Shown here: positions 44,090-53,193 of the stretch, piece after piece
Position numbering within the stretch: position 1 is the first letter of the stretch
Layout of the letters: each line of letters starts with the position of its first letter
From: Paracoccaceae bacterium
GTDB taxonomy: Bacteria; Pseudomonadota; Alphaproteobacteria; Rhodobacterales; Rhodobacteraceae
Direction of reading: 5' to 3'
DNA: 64,000 bases
Assembly: GCA_021741245.1 (NCBI GenBank)
Contig: JAIOYF010000013.1
Span: forward strand, 1 to 64,000
Made by a program: the position numbers and the translations under genes
Notes under the pieces: model-generated
Told to the model about the DNA's origin: nothing
Databases searched by the model: none
What the model saw: the letters and a program-made list of their open reading frames with translations, nothing else

Positions 44090-45265
44090 TTACTTTGGAA
44101 AAACATGCGCAAATCCATCATGAAAGGGCAGATCATGCGGCAAAGGCCCCCGCGCCAAAACCCGGTGGATCGCGCCGCTTGCATTCCCCCGGCCATAGGG
44201 GTTGTCCGCCGCTTGGGCTGTTGCCTTACCCTCCGCCGACAGCGCCCAGTCCAAGGCCGCGCGGATCGCCGCGACGTTTGGCGCTGTATGCCGGACCGAG
44301 GCCGCTGCCAGACGCCCGGCCTGACGCTGGCCGATATTGACCGAAGGCACAGCAAAAGAGGGCGCTTCGATCACCCCACTGGAGGAGTTTCCAACAACCG
44401 CCGCCGCATGTGTCATCACCGATTGATAGCGCCGAAATCCCAAGGAGGGGACGGCAAGAACCCGTTCTGACCGGCTTTCGGCAAAGGCATTCAGTTCCGC
44501 AATAATCGCACGGCCCCCGTGATCGGCATTTGGATAGGTCAGGATGATCTGATGATCATGGGACAAGCCGTCGAGGGCTTCGAGCATTGCACGCACCCCT
44601 TCGACCGGGTCCTCATTCGCCTGCGTCGCGGTGTGGTAGGTCGCCAGAACATAGGGTGGGCGCAAGGGAAACCCGAGGCTTTGTGCCACTTCGCTCAAAG
44701 GCATCGCTGGGTCGCACAGTAACCCGTCCAGACCCGGAGCACCGACCGTAAAGACGCGATCCGCAGGTGTGCCCATCTGGATGACCCGTTGGCGATAGGG
44801 TTCTGCGGCAACAAAATGAAAGGTCGCCATCTTGGTAATGGCATGGCGAATGGCATCGTCATGCGCCCCTTGGGTGATTTCGCCGCCGTGGATATGGGCA
44901 ATGGGAATGCCCATGATCAAAGCCGCCTGTGCCGCACTTAAGGCCTCGAACCGATCCCCAAGGATCACAAGGCATTCCGGCGCAAGACGCTGCAGGGCAT
45001 CCGCCATCGCAATTGTGCACTGGCCCATGGATCTTGCAACACCAACGCGGCTGTCATCTTCCATCGGGATTTCAACCCGTGCAGCAATCGCAAAGCCATC
45101 GGCCTCTATCTCGCGCCATGTCTGGCCCAGATGAGGGGAGAAATGCGCCGCCGCCGCAATGACCTGCAGGTCCAGCGCCGGATCGTCTGTGATCAAACGC
45201 ATCAGCCGTGACAACAGGCCGTAATCGGCACGGGTGCCGGTAAAGACGGCGATCCGGCGGGTCAT
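44090..45265 (-). CDS. legG: Hydrolysing NDP-sugar 2-epimerase (LegG/NeuC-like)
   Basis: The 391-residue GT-B-type enzyme begins RRIAVFTGTRADYGLLSRLM and has HIHGGEITQGAHDDAIRHAITKMA, TYHTATQANEDP and the VGNSSSGVIEAPSF motif of hydrolysing UDP-GlcNAc 2-epimerases. In the legionaminate pathway LegG inverts C2 and releases the nucleotide. ATGA couples it to the downstream end of legC. NeuC (sialic acid) is the alternative, but the linked 4,6-dehydratase and aminotransferase favour LegG. Confidence 0.87.
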   Translation of the reverse strand: MTRRIAVFTGTRADYGLLSRLMRLITDDPALDLQVIAAAAHFSPHLGQTWREIEADGFAIAARVEIPMEDDSRVGVARSMGQCTIAMADALQRLAPECLVILGDRFEALSAAQAALIMGIPIAHIHGGEITQGAHDDAIRHAITKMATFHFVAAEPYRQRVIQMGTPADRVFTVGAPGLDGLLCDPAMPLSEVAQSLGFPLRPPYVLATYHTATQANEDPVEGVRAMLEALDGLSHDHQIILTYPNADHGGRAIIAELNAFAESRSERVLAVPSLGFRRYQSVMTHAAAVVGNSSSGVIEAPSFAVPSVNIGQRQAGRLAAASVRHTAPNVAAIRAALDWALSAEGKATAQAADNPYGRGNASGAIHRVLARGPLPHDLPFHDGFAHVFPK

Positions 45266-46410
45266 GCCAGCATCCTCTCGGTCACCCCCGAAGGGATGTT
45301 GACCACGCGGTCCTCCAACCATTCGGCCATCGGCAAGGGGCCGTGGTCGCAGCCCGCATACATCGGCAAGCGGGTCATCAGCGCCCAGATAGGCCGCGTC
45401 ATTACCCCTGCCGCATTGGTCGTGCTCAAAACCCTGTCGCGGGCCGCGCGGTCCTCACAGATGATGGCGTTCAGCCAATAGTTGGACTGGCAGCCCTCCG
45501 GCTCCACCACAACCTCGACCCTGCCGGAGAGCGCCGTGATATAATGCAGGGCAAGGGCGCGTTTGGCTGCAACAAAGGCGGCCAAACGTTCCAGTTGCGC
45601 CACGCCAAGGGCTGCATTCAGATTCGGCATCCGATAGTTATAGCCGACCTCGTCATGAAAAAACTCAAACGGATGCGGCCTTTTCGCGGTTGTCGTCAGA
45701 TGTTTTGCCCGCGCGCCCAGCGTGGCATCGGTCAGGATCATCCCGCCGCCACCCGTGGTCAGGATCTTGTTTCCGTTGAAGCTTTGGGTGCCCAACCGCC
45801 CAAAGGTGCCCGTATGGCGACCGTGGAACGTGGAGCCAAGGCTTTCGGCCGCATCTTCCACCAAGACAATGCCCCAACGGCTGCACAGGGCCATCAGTTC
45901 TGTCAGCCGGACAGGATGCCCGAAACTGTGCATCGCAAGACAGGCCCGGATCACCCGGCCATCGCTTTTGCGTCGCACAATGCCATCTTGATCACGCAGG
46001 GCGTTGTCTTCCAGCCATGCCTCGACCGCCTCGGGCGACAGGCCCAGTGTGGCCCTGTCCACGTCGCAAAACACAGGCTCTGCCCCGCAATGCGAAATCG
46101 CGTTGCAGGTGGCGACAAAGGTCAAGGGCTGCGTGATCACCAAATCCCCAGTCTCTACCCCCGCCAGCAGCAGCGCCATTTGCAACGCCGCCGTGCCATT
46201 GACAACCGCTATGGCCCTGCCTGCGCCGGTCAGTGCCGCCATATCCGCCTCAAACCGGTCCACATAGGCGCCCACGCTTGACACAAAGGTGGAGGCAATG
46301 GTGTCGGCGACATAGGCGGCTTCATTGCCGCCAAAAATCGGCGCATGCAGCGGGATCGGCGCGTCTGTTGCGTAGGTTTCGTGCACCACCTTGATCAGAT
46401 GGTCGATCAT
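45262..46410 (-). CDS. legC: Aminotransferase of the legionaminate pathway (LegC, DegT/DnrJ)
   Basis: The 382-residue DegT/DnrJ/EryC1-family PLP aminotransferase has IPLHAPIFGGNEAAYVADTI near the start and the PLP Lys in SFNGNKILTTGGGG (about 193-206). LegC proteins have exactly this GNK..TTGGGG pocket. It adds the 4-amino group to the 4-keto product of LegB. It is tightly flanked by legG (4-base overlap) and legB (12 bases). Confidence 0.88.
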   Translation of the reverse strand: MIDHLIKVVHETYATDAPIPLHAPIFGGNEAAYVADTIASTFVSSVGAYVDRFEADMAALTGAGRAIAVVNGTAALQMALLLAGVETGDLVITQPLTFVATCNAISHCGAEPVFCDVDRATLGLSPEAVEAWLEDNALRDQDGIVRRKSDGRVIRACLAMHSFGHPVRLTELMALCSRWGIVLVEDAAESLGSTFHGRHTGTFGRLGTQSFNGNKILTTGGGGMILTDATLGARAKHLTTTAKRPHPFEFFHDEVGYNYRMPNLNAALGVAQLERLAAFVAAKRALALHYITALSGRVEVVVEPEGCQSNYWLNAIICEDRAARDRVLSTTNAAGVMTRPIWALMTRLPMYAGCDHGPLPMAEWLEDRVVNIPSGVTERMLA

Positions 46411-46422
46411 GATGGACCACCC

Positions 46423-47403
46423 TTAGACATTATAGCGATCCGCCTTGTAGCCTGCCAGATGTGCGGGATCACTGAACCATGTCACCGTGCGGGTCAGCCC
46501 GTCACGCAAGGAAATCTTGGGGCTGAACCCGGTCAGCTCTGTCATCAGACGGTTGTCCCCCCACAGGCGAAACACCTCGGAGCCCGCGGGGCGAAGCCGC
46601 GCCTCGTCTGTGATGAATTCGACAGAGCTGCCCATGATATCGCGGATCATCTGCAACGTATCGAGAACCGAAATCTCATAGTTCGAGGCGATATTGACCG
46701 TCTTTCCAATGGACTGTGGGGCCGCGGCCAAGGCGATGAAGCCCCCGCAGGTATCTTCGACATAGTTGAAGTCACGTGTCGGCGACACATCGCCAAGTTT
46801 GATCTCCGTTGCCCCTGCTGCAATCTGGGCGATGATCGTGGGGATCACCGCGCGGGCCGATTGACGGGGACCATAGGTGTTAAAGGGCCGTGCAATGGTC
46901 AACGGCAGGTCAAACGCGGAATGAAAGCTGGTAGCGATGGCATCTGCACCGATTTTCGACGCGGAATAGGGCGATTGCGCCTGCAAGGGATGCGCTTCAT
47001 CAATGGGCACATAGCGGGCGGTCCCGTAGACCTCGGAGGTCGAGGTGTGGATAACCCGCGTGCAGCCAGCGTTCAGGGCGGCCTGACATATGTTCAACGT
47101 GCCGCGCACATTCGTTTCGACATAGCTGTCGGGGGCGGCATAGGAATAGGGAATGGCGATCAGGGCCGCGAGGTGAAACACCGTTTCAACGCCTTTGGCG
47201 ATCCCATTGCAAAACTGCGCATCGCGGACATCGCCCGACACGACCTCGATTTCATGGCGCAGGGGCGAATGATCCAGCCAGCCCCATGAATTAAAGGAAT
47301 TATATTGCACAAGGGCACGGACCTCATGTCCATCCGCCACCAGCTGTTCAACCAGATGCGATCCGATGAAGCCATCTGCCCCGGTGACCAGAACCTTTGC
47401 CAT
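46423..47403 (-). CDS. legB: NDP-sugar 4,6-dehydratase (LegB)
   Basis: The 326-residue SDR enzyme has TGADGFIGSHLVEQL (NAD loop, residues 7-21), YSASKIGAD with the Tyr-x3-Lys pair (about 146-150) and HTSTSEVYG with the catalytic Thr region. It fits the LegB branch of 4,6-dehydratases, which dehydrate (GDP- or UDP-) GlcNAc with retention at C5. It appears to be the first gene of the long minus-strand operon running to 37661, after 113 bases of apparently non-coding DNA. Confidence 0.88.
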   Translation of the reverse strand: MAKVLVTGADGFIGSHLVEQLVADGHEVRALVQYNSFNSWGWLDHSPLRHEIEVVSGDVRDAQFCNGIAKGVETVFHLAALIAIPYSYAAPDSYVETNVRGTLNICQAALNAGCTRVIHTSTSEVYGTARYVPIDEAHPLQAQSPYSASKIGADAIATSFHSAFDLPLTIARPFNTYGPRQSARAVIPTIIAQIAAGATEIKLGDVSPTRDFNYVEDTCGGFIALAAAPQSIGKTVNIASNYEISVLDTLQMIRDIMGSSVEFITDEARLRPAGSEVFRLWGDNRLMTELTGFSPKISLRDGLTRTVTWFSDPAHLAGYKADRYNV

Positions 47404-47516
47404 GCACCGCCCCGCTTCTTTCTATCATTGGCGCTGCGACCATCTTTTGGTCACCGCGCGCCTTTCTTATCCTTGGCCCAAAGGGGTGACAAGCAAGACC
47501 CTTGCCTGCCCAAAGG

Positions 47517-48218
47517 TCAGTCTTCGGTCAAACCCTCAGCCCGGCACGCGGCGGCTTCTGCGCGCCATTCGTCGCCATAATCAACGTCTTGCCAGTTTTC
47601 AAACCATGGGCCGCCCCGCGTGTAATGCACCGCATCGGGTGTCCCGGTTGCGGGCTTGTCATTCCAGCCTTCCAGCCAGTTCCACGAATTGGGCACTTCG
47701 CCGATTTCATCATCCTTGGCCCATTGCATACGATGCAAATAGGCCCCGCTTTCAGTGTTCACCTTTTCCACCGTCAGGTGCCGTGTTGCCGGATGGGCGC
47801 AGTTGAACAGCATGAAGGACGACCAGTTTTTCCGGGGATATGCGGATTGCGGCACACCATCCATCTTGGTGGCTTCCTTGGGTGTATAGTCGTGGTGAAC
47901 ACAGGCCACGGCATGGTCCGGGTTCATGTATTGGCCCAGCCGCGCCACATCCCCAAAGAACAGAAAATCGCAATCGACAAACAGCGCCCAGCCTTCAAAA
48001 CCCGCCAGATGCGGGGTCAAAAAGCGTGAATAAGTAAACTCGGTCGAGGCAAGCGGATCAACCGCACGGGTGTAAAGACCCTGTTCAACGAGGTCCTGCA
48101 GCTTGATCGGCACCACCTCCACCGGGATGGTGGCGTGGCGCAACAATGAGCGGCGGGCGACCTGATAGGCGATGTCTTCACGGGAATCCCATCCGATGAA
48201 TACGCGTAGATTGCTCAC
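47517..48218 (-). CDS. Putative glycosyltransferase, GT8-like
   Basis: The 233-residue protein starts RVFIGWDSREDIAYQVARRS with a GTG at 48218. LFVDCDFLFFGD (about 88-99) holds a DxD-like metal/nucleotide motif of GT-A glycosyltransferases. Later HYTRGGPWFENWQDVDYG resembles the C-terminal His region of GT8-like proteins. No membrane segment is seen. Position between legB and a Kdo-transferase-like gene suggests a role in the same glycan, but the donor sugar is unknown. Confidence 0.6.
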   Translation of the reverse strand: MSNLRVFIGWDSREDIAYQVARRSLLRHATIPVEVVPIKLQDLVEQGLYTRAVDPLASTEFTYSRFLTPHLAGFEGWALFVDCDFLFFGDVARLGQYMNPDHAVACVHHDYTPKEATKMDGVPQSAYPRKNWSSFMLFNCAHPATRHLTVEKVNTESGAYLHRMQWAKDDEIGEVPNSWNWLEGWNDKPATGTPDAVHYTRGGPWFENWQDVDYGDEWRAEAAACRAEGLTED

Positions 48219-48346
48219 TTTATGCCTCTTTCGCTATGGTCTTTCTGGTTTCGGGCACACTATTCCGATGCGCGCGCGGTCACAAGAAAATATCCCGCGG
48301 GAAATTTGATCGAGGGGGATTGAAGCCCGTGATCCAAAGCCCAAGG

Positions 48347-49666
48347 TCACGTCTGGGCCGTCGATCCGTTTCCCCCGATCAGTGCGAAAAGCGCGTCCAA
48401 CGTTAAGGGCAAGGCACCGCGTGCTTGATCCAGCACCGCTTCGGCTCGCTGTGCGTGTTGGGCCAAAAGCTGCGGATGGGTCAACAGCCTGACCAAAGTG
48501 GCAGGCAGATCTTGGGTGGTGGTCAATGCAATCGCCGCGCCCGATTGATCCAATGCCGCATAGCTTTCGGAAAAATTGCCTGTGCAGGGGCCATGCAGGA
48601 CAACCGAACCCAAGAGCGCCGCTTCGAACGGGTTCTTTCCCGTCAGGGGCGGATCCCCCACAAGGTCTAGGGAATGTCCGATGAAGGACACGGGTGCCAG
48701 ACGATACCAGACGCCCATTTCCCCCATGCTATCGGCCAAGAACACGCTGTCTGCGGGCGTTGGTAACGCGTCTTGGCTGCGTCGGGGGGGCGGTGCGCCA
48801 AAGGTGGCCTTGGCCAGATCGCTTGCGGCCTGCGCATCGGTAAGTTGCCGGGGGGCAAGGATCATCAGCAGGTCGGGCAGGGTTTCACGGGCCACGGCAT
48901 GGGCCGCCAAAAGCGCGGCATGTTCGCGGGCCTCCGTTGCCGCAGCGCACCACACAGGGCGGCCCGCGATGGCCACGGCCAAGGCCTGACGCGCGTCACT
49001 TTGGTCGGGCAGGGGGGCAGCGGCGGCCTTCAGAAGGCCCGCCACGCGCACCTGCCCACTGTCCGCGCCTAGCTGCGCCATGCGGGTGGCGGACTGCGGA
49101 TCTTGCACCAAGATGGTCTTGAACATCCCCAGAAGATCCGAAAACAGCGGCCGCACCCGCATCCGCCCGGCAAAGCGGCGGTCGGTCAGCCGGGCATTGA
49201 CCATAAGCATCGGAATGTTACGGCCAGACAAGCTGTGGAGCATGCGTGGCCACAGATCCAATTCGGCCAGAACAAAGGCATCTGGTCGCCAATGGTGTAA
49301 GAAGCGGGCGATGGGGGCGGGGGCGTCGATGGGGGCGTATTGATGGATGATGCCTTCGGGCAAGCCCATTTTAGCCAAGCCATCGGCCCCGGTGCGGGTG
49401 TTGGTCGTCAACAGCACCTGCACATCGGGCCGCTCCTCCCGCAGGGCGCGCAAGACCGACAGCATCGCCCCGGCCTCGCCGATCCCAAGCGCATGAAACC
49501 AGACCAAGGGGCCCTCGGGACGCGGTGTCGCGGCATGGCCAAGGCGTTCGGGCAGGCGTGACGGATCTTCTTTGCCCCGCCGTGCCCTGCGCTGCAAGGA
49601 GAACCGCCAAAGCGGTTCAGACAGGGCCGAAGCCGCCAGATAAAGCGCAAGCGCGGGTGCGGTCAT
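48347..49666 (-). CDS. Diverged Kdo-transferase paralogue (GT30-like)
   Basis: The 439-residue protein resembles WaaA (KdtA). It has an N-terminal hydrophobic anchor (about 4-20), VWFHALGIGEAGAML with the catalytic-type Glu, and a second domain ending in GHSLDLVGDPPLTGKNPFEA. True WaaA, present at 56096, has GGHNIMEP at that place, so the GGHN-EP part is altered. It therefore may transfer another 3-deoxy sugar acid, for example a legionaminate or pseudaminate made next door. It is divergent from legF with 163 bases between. Confidence 0.65.
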   Translation of the reverse strand: MTAPALALYLAASALSEPLWRFSLQRRARRGKEDPSRLPERLGHAATPRPEGPLVWFHALGIGEAGAMLSVLRALREERPDVQVLLTTNTRTGADGLAKMGLPEGIIHQYAPIDAPAPIARFLHHWRPDAFVLAELDLWPRMLHSLSGRNIPMLMVNARLTDRRFAGRMRVRPLFSDLLGMFKTILVQDPQSATRMAQLGADSGQVRVAGLLKAAAAPLPDQSDARQALAVAIAGRPVWCAAATEAREHAALLAAHAVARETLPDLLMILAPRQLTDAQAASDLAKATFGAPPPRRSQDALPTPADSVFLADSMGEMGVWYRLAPVSFIGHSLDLVGDPPLTGKNPFEAALLGSVVLHGPCTGNFSESYAALDQSGAAIALTTTQDLPATLVRLLTHPQLLAQHAQRAEAVLDQARGALPLTLDALFALIGGNGSTAQT

Positions 49667-49829
49667 GGCATCCCCAAAAAAAGTTTGGCCGATCAGGCCC
49701 AGATATGTGCTCCCCCGCCTAGCACACCCCATGTCATGGTGAAAACCCGTCTCTCCCCGTCGCGCCACTCTTGCCTTGCCCCCCGGCTTGCTGGCAGGAA
49801 AGGGGCGGCGAGTATCAGAGGGTGCCTCT

Positions 49830-50537
49830 ATGACGATCATCTGCACGATTTGCGCGCGCGGCGGCTCCAAAGGGGTGCCGGGCAAGAATGTTCGCCCCAT
49901 CGCGGGCAAACCCCTGATCGCATGGACTGTTGAGCAGGCCTTGGCGACGGGTCTGTTCGATTTTGTGGCCGTCAGCAGTGACAGCGCCGAAATCCGGGCC
50001 GCCGCCGCCACTGCAGGGGCGCATCTGACCATTGACCGCCCCGCCGATATGGCCACGGATCAAGCGGGAAAGGTGCCCGCGATTGCCCATGCCTGCCTTG
50101 CGGCCGAGGCAGCCTTGGGCCGAAAGACCGATATTCTGGTCGATCTTGATTGCACCTCGCCCCTGCGCGATTTGACCGACATCACAGGCTCGGTCGATCT
50201 GTTGCGGCAAACCGGGGCGACAAATGTGATCACGGGGGCGGAATCGCGCCGCTCTCCCTATTTCAACATGGTGGAACGCGCAGCGGATGGCACCGTGCAT
50301 CTGTCAAAACCCTTGCCCGACATGGTTTTGCGCCGTCAGGACTCGCCCGCTTGCTTTGATATGAACGGCTCGGTCTATGTTTGGCAGCGCGATGCTTTTC
50401 TGGCCGATCCACGCGTGTTTTATCCCGACACCCGCCTGTTCGAGATGCCCGAAGAACGGTCTGTCGACATTGACCGAGAGCTGGATTTCCTGATCGTGGA
50501 GATGCTTTTGCAGCGTAAACTGGCGCAGGCCTGCTAG
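49830..50537 (+). CDS. legF: CMP-legionaminate synthetase-like (LegF/NeuA)
   Basis: The 235-residue cytidylyltransferase starts TIICTICARGGSKGVPGKNV with the CTP-binding RGGSKG loop and KNVRPIAGKPLI, and has DLDCTSPLR and VDIDRELDF metal-binding motifs. It activates a nonulosonate with CTP. The other synthetase in the locus (53194) is of the PseF kind, so this one is assigned to legionaminate. It is the only plus-strand gene of the locus, and its stop is 3 bases from that of pseI. Confidence 0.85.
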   Translation: MTIICTICARGGSKGVPGKNVRPIAGKPLIAWTVEQALATGLFDFVAVSSDSAEIRAAAATAGAHLTIDRPADMATDQAGKVPAIAHACLAAEAALGRKTDILVDLDCTSPLRDLTDITGSVDLLRQTGATNVITGAESRRSPYFNMVERAADGTVHLSKPLPDMVLRRQDSPACFDMNGSVYVWQRDAFLADPRVFYPDTRLFEMPEERSVDIDRELDFLIVEMLLQRKLAQAC

Positions 50538-50540
50538 GCC

Positions 50541-51599
50541 CTACAGCGCAATATCATCCAGACGCACCGGGGTTTCGGCCTCGATATCAATCAGCATGGT
50601 TTTGCCCAGAATACGCTCCAGATGCTTTGGCGCCGCGCCAAATCCGGGGCGCACAGAACGAACGCTGTCTGGCGTGATGACATCGCCCTGCTTCAGCGCC
50701 TTGACGAAATAGAGCGAGCGGCGAAAGATCACATTGCTGCGCTCGGATGATTTGCGGCCGTAATCCACCGCCCCCAACGCATCCCAAGCGGTGCGCGCGG
50801 CGCTGCAAAGCTGGATCAGTTCGGGCGGTTCCAAGGAAAAGCTGTCATCCGGCCCGCCGCCATTGCGATCCAGCGTCACATGCTTTTCGATGATCGACGC
50901 CCCCATCGCCACGGCTGCAATCGCGGTTGTGTTGTCCAGCGTGTGGTCCGACAGGCCCGTGACCAGCCCGAACCGCGCGATCATGTCGGGGATCAGGCGC
51001 AGGTTGTAGTCGCCGGGCGGGGCGGGATAGCCCGAAACACAATGCAAGATCGCCAGTTCCTTGCAGCCACCGTCGCGGGCCGCTGCAATCGCCTCGGCAA
51101 TCTCATCGGCGTCGGCCATCCCAGTCGAGATGATCATCGGTTTGCCCGTGCTGGCCGCATAGCGGATCAGCGGCAGATCGACGGCCTCAAAGCTTGCGAT
51201 CTTGTAGGCCGGGGCATTCAGATCTTCGAGAAAGTCGATGGCGGTATTGTCAAAGGGCGAGGAAAACATCGTCACCCCGCGCGCGCGGGCACGATCAAAC
51301 AGGGCCTTGTGCCACTCCCATGGGGTAAAGGCGCTTTCATAAAGCGCATAAAGGCTCTGCCCGGCCCATTTGCCGCTGGTGATCTGAAATTCCGGACGGG
51401 CGGAGTTGAGCGTGATCGTATCGGCGCGATAGGTCTGCAACTTCACCGCCGCAGCCCCCGCCGCGGCCGCCTTGTCGATGATGGCAAAAGCCGCGTCCAT
51501 GCTGCCGTTGTGGTTGGCGGATAACTCGGCAATCACATAGGGCGGGTGGTCGGGGCCGATGGCGCGGCCTGCAATGGTGATTTCGGGGCGGTCGGACAT
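50541..51599 (-). CDS. pseI: Pseudaminic acid synthase (PseI)
   Basis: The 352-residue NeuB-family enzyme starts PEITIAGRAIGPDHPPYVIA, then AELSANHNGSMDAAFAII, KLQTYRADTIT and the CVSGYPAPPGDYNL motif; the C-terminal SAF domain (about 290-345) has NVIFRRSLYFVKAL. The ANHNGS and YRADTIT pattern is typical of PseI rather than LegI. It condenses PEP with the trideoxy altrose released by PseG. It is the last gene of the pse operon; the gap to the pseG-pseH stop-start is 18 bases. Confidence 0.9.
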   Translation of the reverse strand: MSDRPEITIAGRAIGPDHPPYVIAELSANHNGSMDAAFAIIDKAAAAGAAAVKLQTYRADTITLNSARPEFQITSGKWAGQSLYALYESAFTPWEWHKALFDRARARGVTMFSSPFDNTAIDFLEDLNAPAYKIASFEAVDLPLIRYAASTGKPMIISTGMADADEIAEAIAAARDGGCKELAILHCVSGYPAPPGDYNLRLIPDMIARFGLVTGLSDHTLDNTTAIAAVAMGASIIEKHVTLDRNGGGPDDSFSLEPPELIQLCSAARTAWDALGAVDYGRKSSERSNVIFRRSLYFVKALKQGDVITPDSVRSVRPGFGAAPKHLERILGKTMLIDIEAETPVRLDDIAL

Positions 51600-51617
51600 G
51601 GGATGCTCCTTTCGCGA

Positions 51618-53189
51618 TCAGATGACGTGCGGGTCTGGGGTTTGCAACCCCCGCAATGGCAAAGACATTTGAACATAGTCGTTGGCCTGCCCGGTTTCGG
51701 CGTATCCTGCCGCCAAGAACAGCGCGTGTGAGGCCGCATTTGAACGGTGCACTTCGGCAACAAGATGGTGCAGTCCGTCGCGTCGCGCCAGATCGGCAAG
51801 CCGCGCCAGCAAACGCAGGCCAAGCCCTTTGCCGCGCGCGTCTGGGGCCAAGAGGATGGAGACAGTTGCCGCGCCGCTTTCATGCAGGTCCAGCCGCAGA
51901 TGTCCAAGGGCCGTGCCGTCACTGGTGGCGATGAAAAGCCTGCGATCGGCTGCGGCAAGCGCCTTTTGAAACCAATTCAGGTGATCCGCCAACGGGGTAT
52001 TCGCGCCCGAACGAAAGGCGGTTTGGGGCAGACCCTGCCGCCAGTGCCAAACAGTTTGCGCATCTGTTATGTTGGCCCTGCGCAGTTGGACGGGGGTTTC
52101 CATAGCCACCGCAACCCGCGCCGCACCAAGGCCATCAGCGACTTTGGCCGCACAGGCTGACATATCTGCCAAGGCCATGGAATCGCACGACAGGCGGGCC
52201 ACCGCATCACACATGCCTTGACCAAGGCCATCATCCGCCGCCCCGCCTGCAAGCTCCGCTGCGCCCGACTTGGCCAAGGCCGCAGCCCCGTCTTGCTGAT
52301 TATGGGCCAAGACCACGATCAGCGAGGGCAGGCCTTGTACACACCGCTCCCACGCGGTGCCGCCTGCCGCCCCAATGGCCAGATCGGCTTGGGCCATCAG
52401 GGCAGCCATATCCGCAACGCCCACCAGAACACGGGTGGGGATAGGCATTGCCTTTGCCTGTTCCTGAACATGGCCAAGTGAGGGGGCCGTGGGCCCCATG
52501 ACCACCGTGATCTGCCTGACCGAGGGTGGCGCATCTGCGGCAAGCGCCGTCAAGGCGCGCCCTGTGACATTGGGCAGGTCCATGCCGCCCATAGAGATCA
52601 ACAGATGCTCAAGCGCGAATCCGCAAGCCTTTCGCCGCGCAAGCGACGCTGCGCGGGTGCGTTCGAACTCTGGCCGCAACAGGGCAAAGTGCGGACCGAT
52701 CAAACGCTCAGCACTATCGGGCAAAAGCCCGTCGTAATCCGCAGAATGACGGCCAAGGTTCTGATCCAGCAGCAGATCGGCCGCATGGTTACGGTCGCCA
52801 AGATCGTCGATCACCATGATGCGTGCGACGGCGGGTCGGACAGCCTCTTGCCATTGCGCCTCAAAGGCATAGTGGTCCAGCACCAGCCAATCGCTGCCCG
52901 CCGACAGTGCCGCGCGCGTCTGGGCCGCATCCGTCTGCCATGACACCCCGGCCCATGCGGCGTGAAACGGGGCTTCGGCGACCGGCACGAACCCGTCATC
53001 CGGCGCAGGCAACAGCGTCACGGCAAAGCCCTGATCTTTAATCCGTTCGGCCATCTGGCCCGGCAGATCGCGGCAGATGAAGCGGCACGCGTGCCCGCGC
53101 AGGCGCAAGGCCTCGGCCAGAGTCAGACAGCGCATCACATGGCCGGACCCGATCTGTAAAGACGCATCGCAGCGAAAGGCGACTTGCAT
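51618..53189 (-). CDS. PseG-PseH fusion: UDP-sugar hydrolase plus N-acetyltransferase
   Basis: The 523-residue protein joins two pathway enzymes. Residues 1 to about 355 match PseG (QVAFRCDASLQIGSGHVMRC, SMGGMDLPNVTGRAL, AAGGTAWERCVQGLPS), which cleaves UDP from the diacetamido altrose. After a linker near 360, residues 365-515 match a GNAT acetyltransferase of the PseH type (VQLRRANITDAQTVWHWR, LLAPDARGKGLGLRLLARL), which acetylates the 4-amino group. The steps are consecutive with PseC before. PseG and PseH are normally separate proteins. Confidence 0.85.
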   Translation of the reverse strand: MQVAFRCDASLQIGSGHVMRCLTLAEALRLRGHACRFICRDLPGQMAERIKDQGFAVTLLPAPDDGFVPVAEAPFHAAWAGVSWQTDAAQTRAALSAGSDWLVLDHYAFEAQWQEAVRPAVARIMVIDDLGDRNHAADLLLDQNLGRHSADYDGLLPDSAERLIGPHFALLRPEFERTRAASLARRKACGFALEHLLISMGGMDLPNVTGRALTALAADAPPSVRQITVVMGPTAPSLGHVQEQAKAMPIPTRVLVGVADMAALMAQADLAIGAAGGTAWERCVQGLPSLIVVLAHNQQDGAAALAKSGAAELAGGAADDGLGQGMCDAVARLSCDSMALADMSACAAKVADGLGAARVAVAMETPVQLRRANITDAQTVWHWRQGLPQTAFRSGANTPLADHLNWFQKALAAADRRLFIATSDGTALGHLRLDLHESGAATVSILLAPDARGKGLGLRLLARLADLARRDGLHHLVAEVHRSNAASHALFLAAGYAETGQANDYVQMSLPLRGLQTPDPHVI

Positions 53190-53193
53190 CCGT

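Noticed and set aside
46345-47289. Plus-strand frame of 314 codons opposite legB
   Set aside because: Composition-driven shadow of legB; the true frame has clear SDR motifs.
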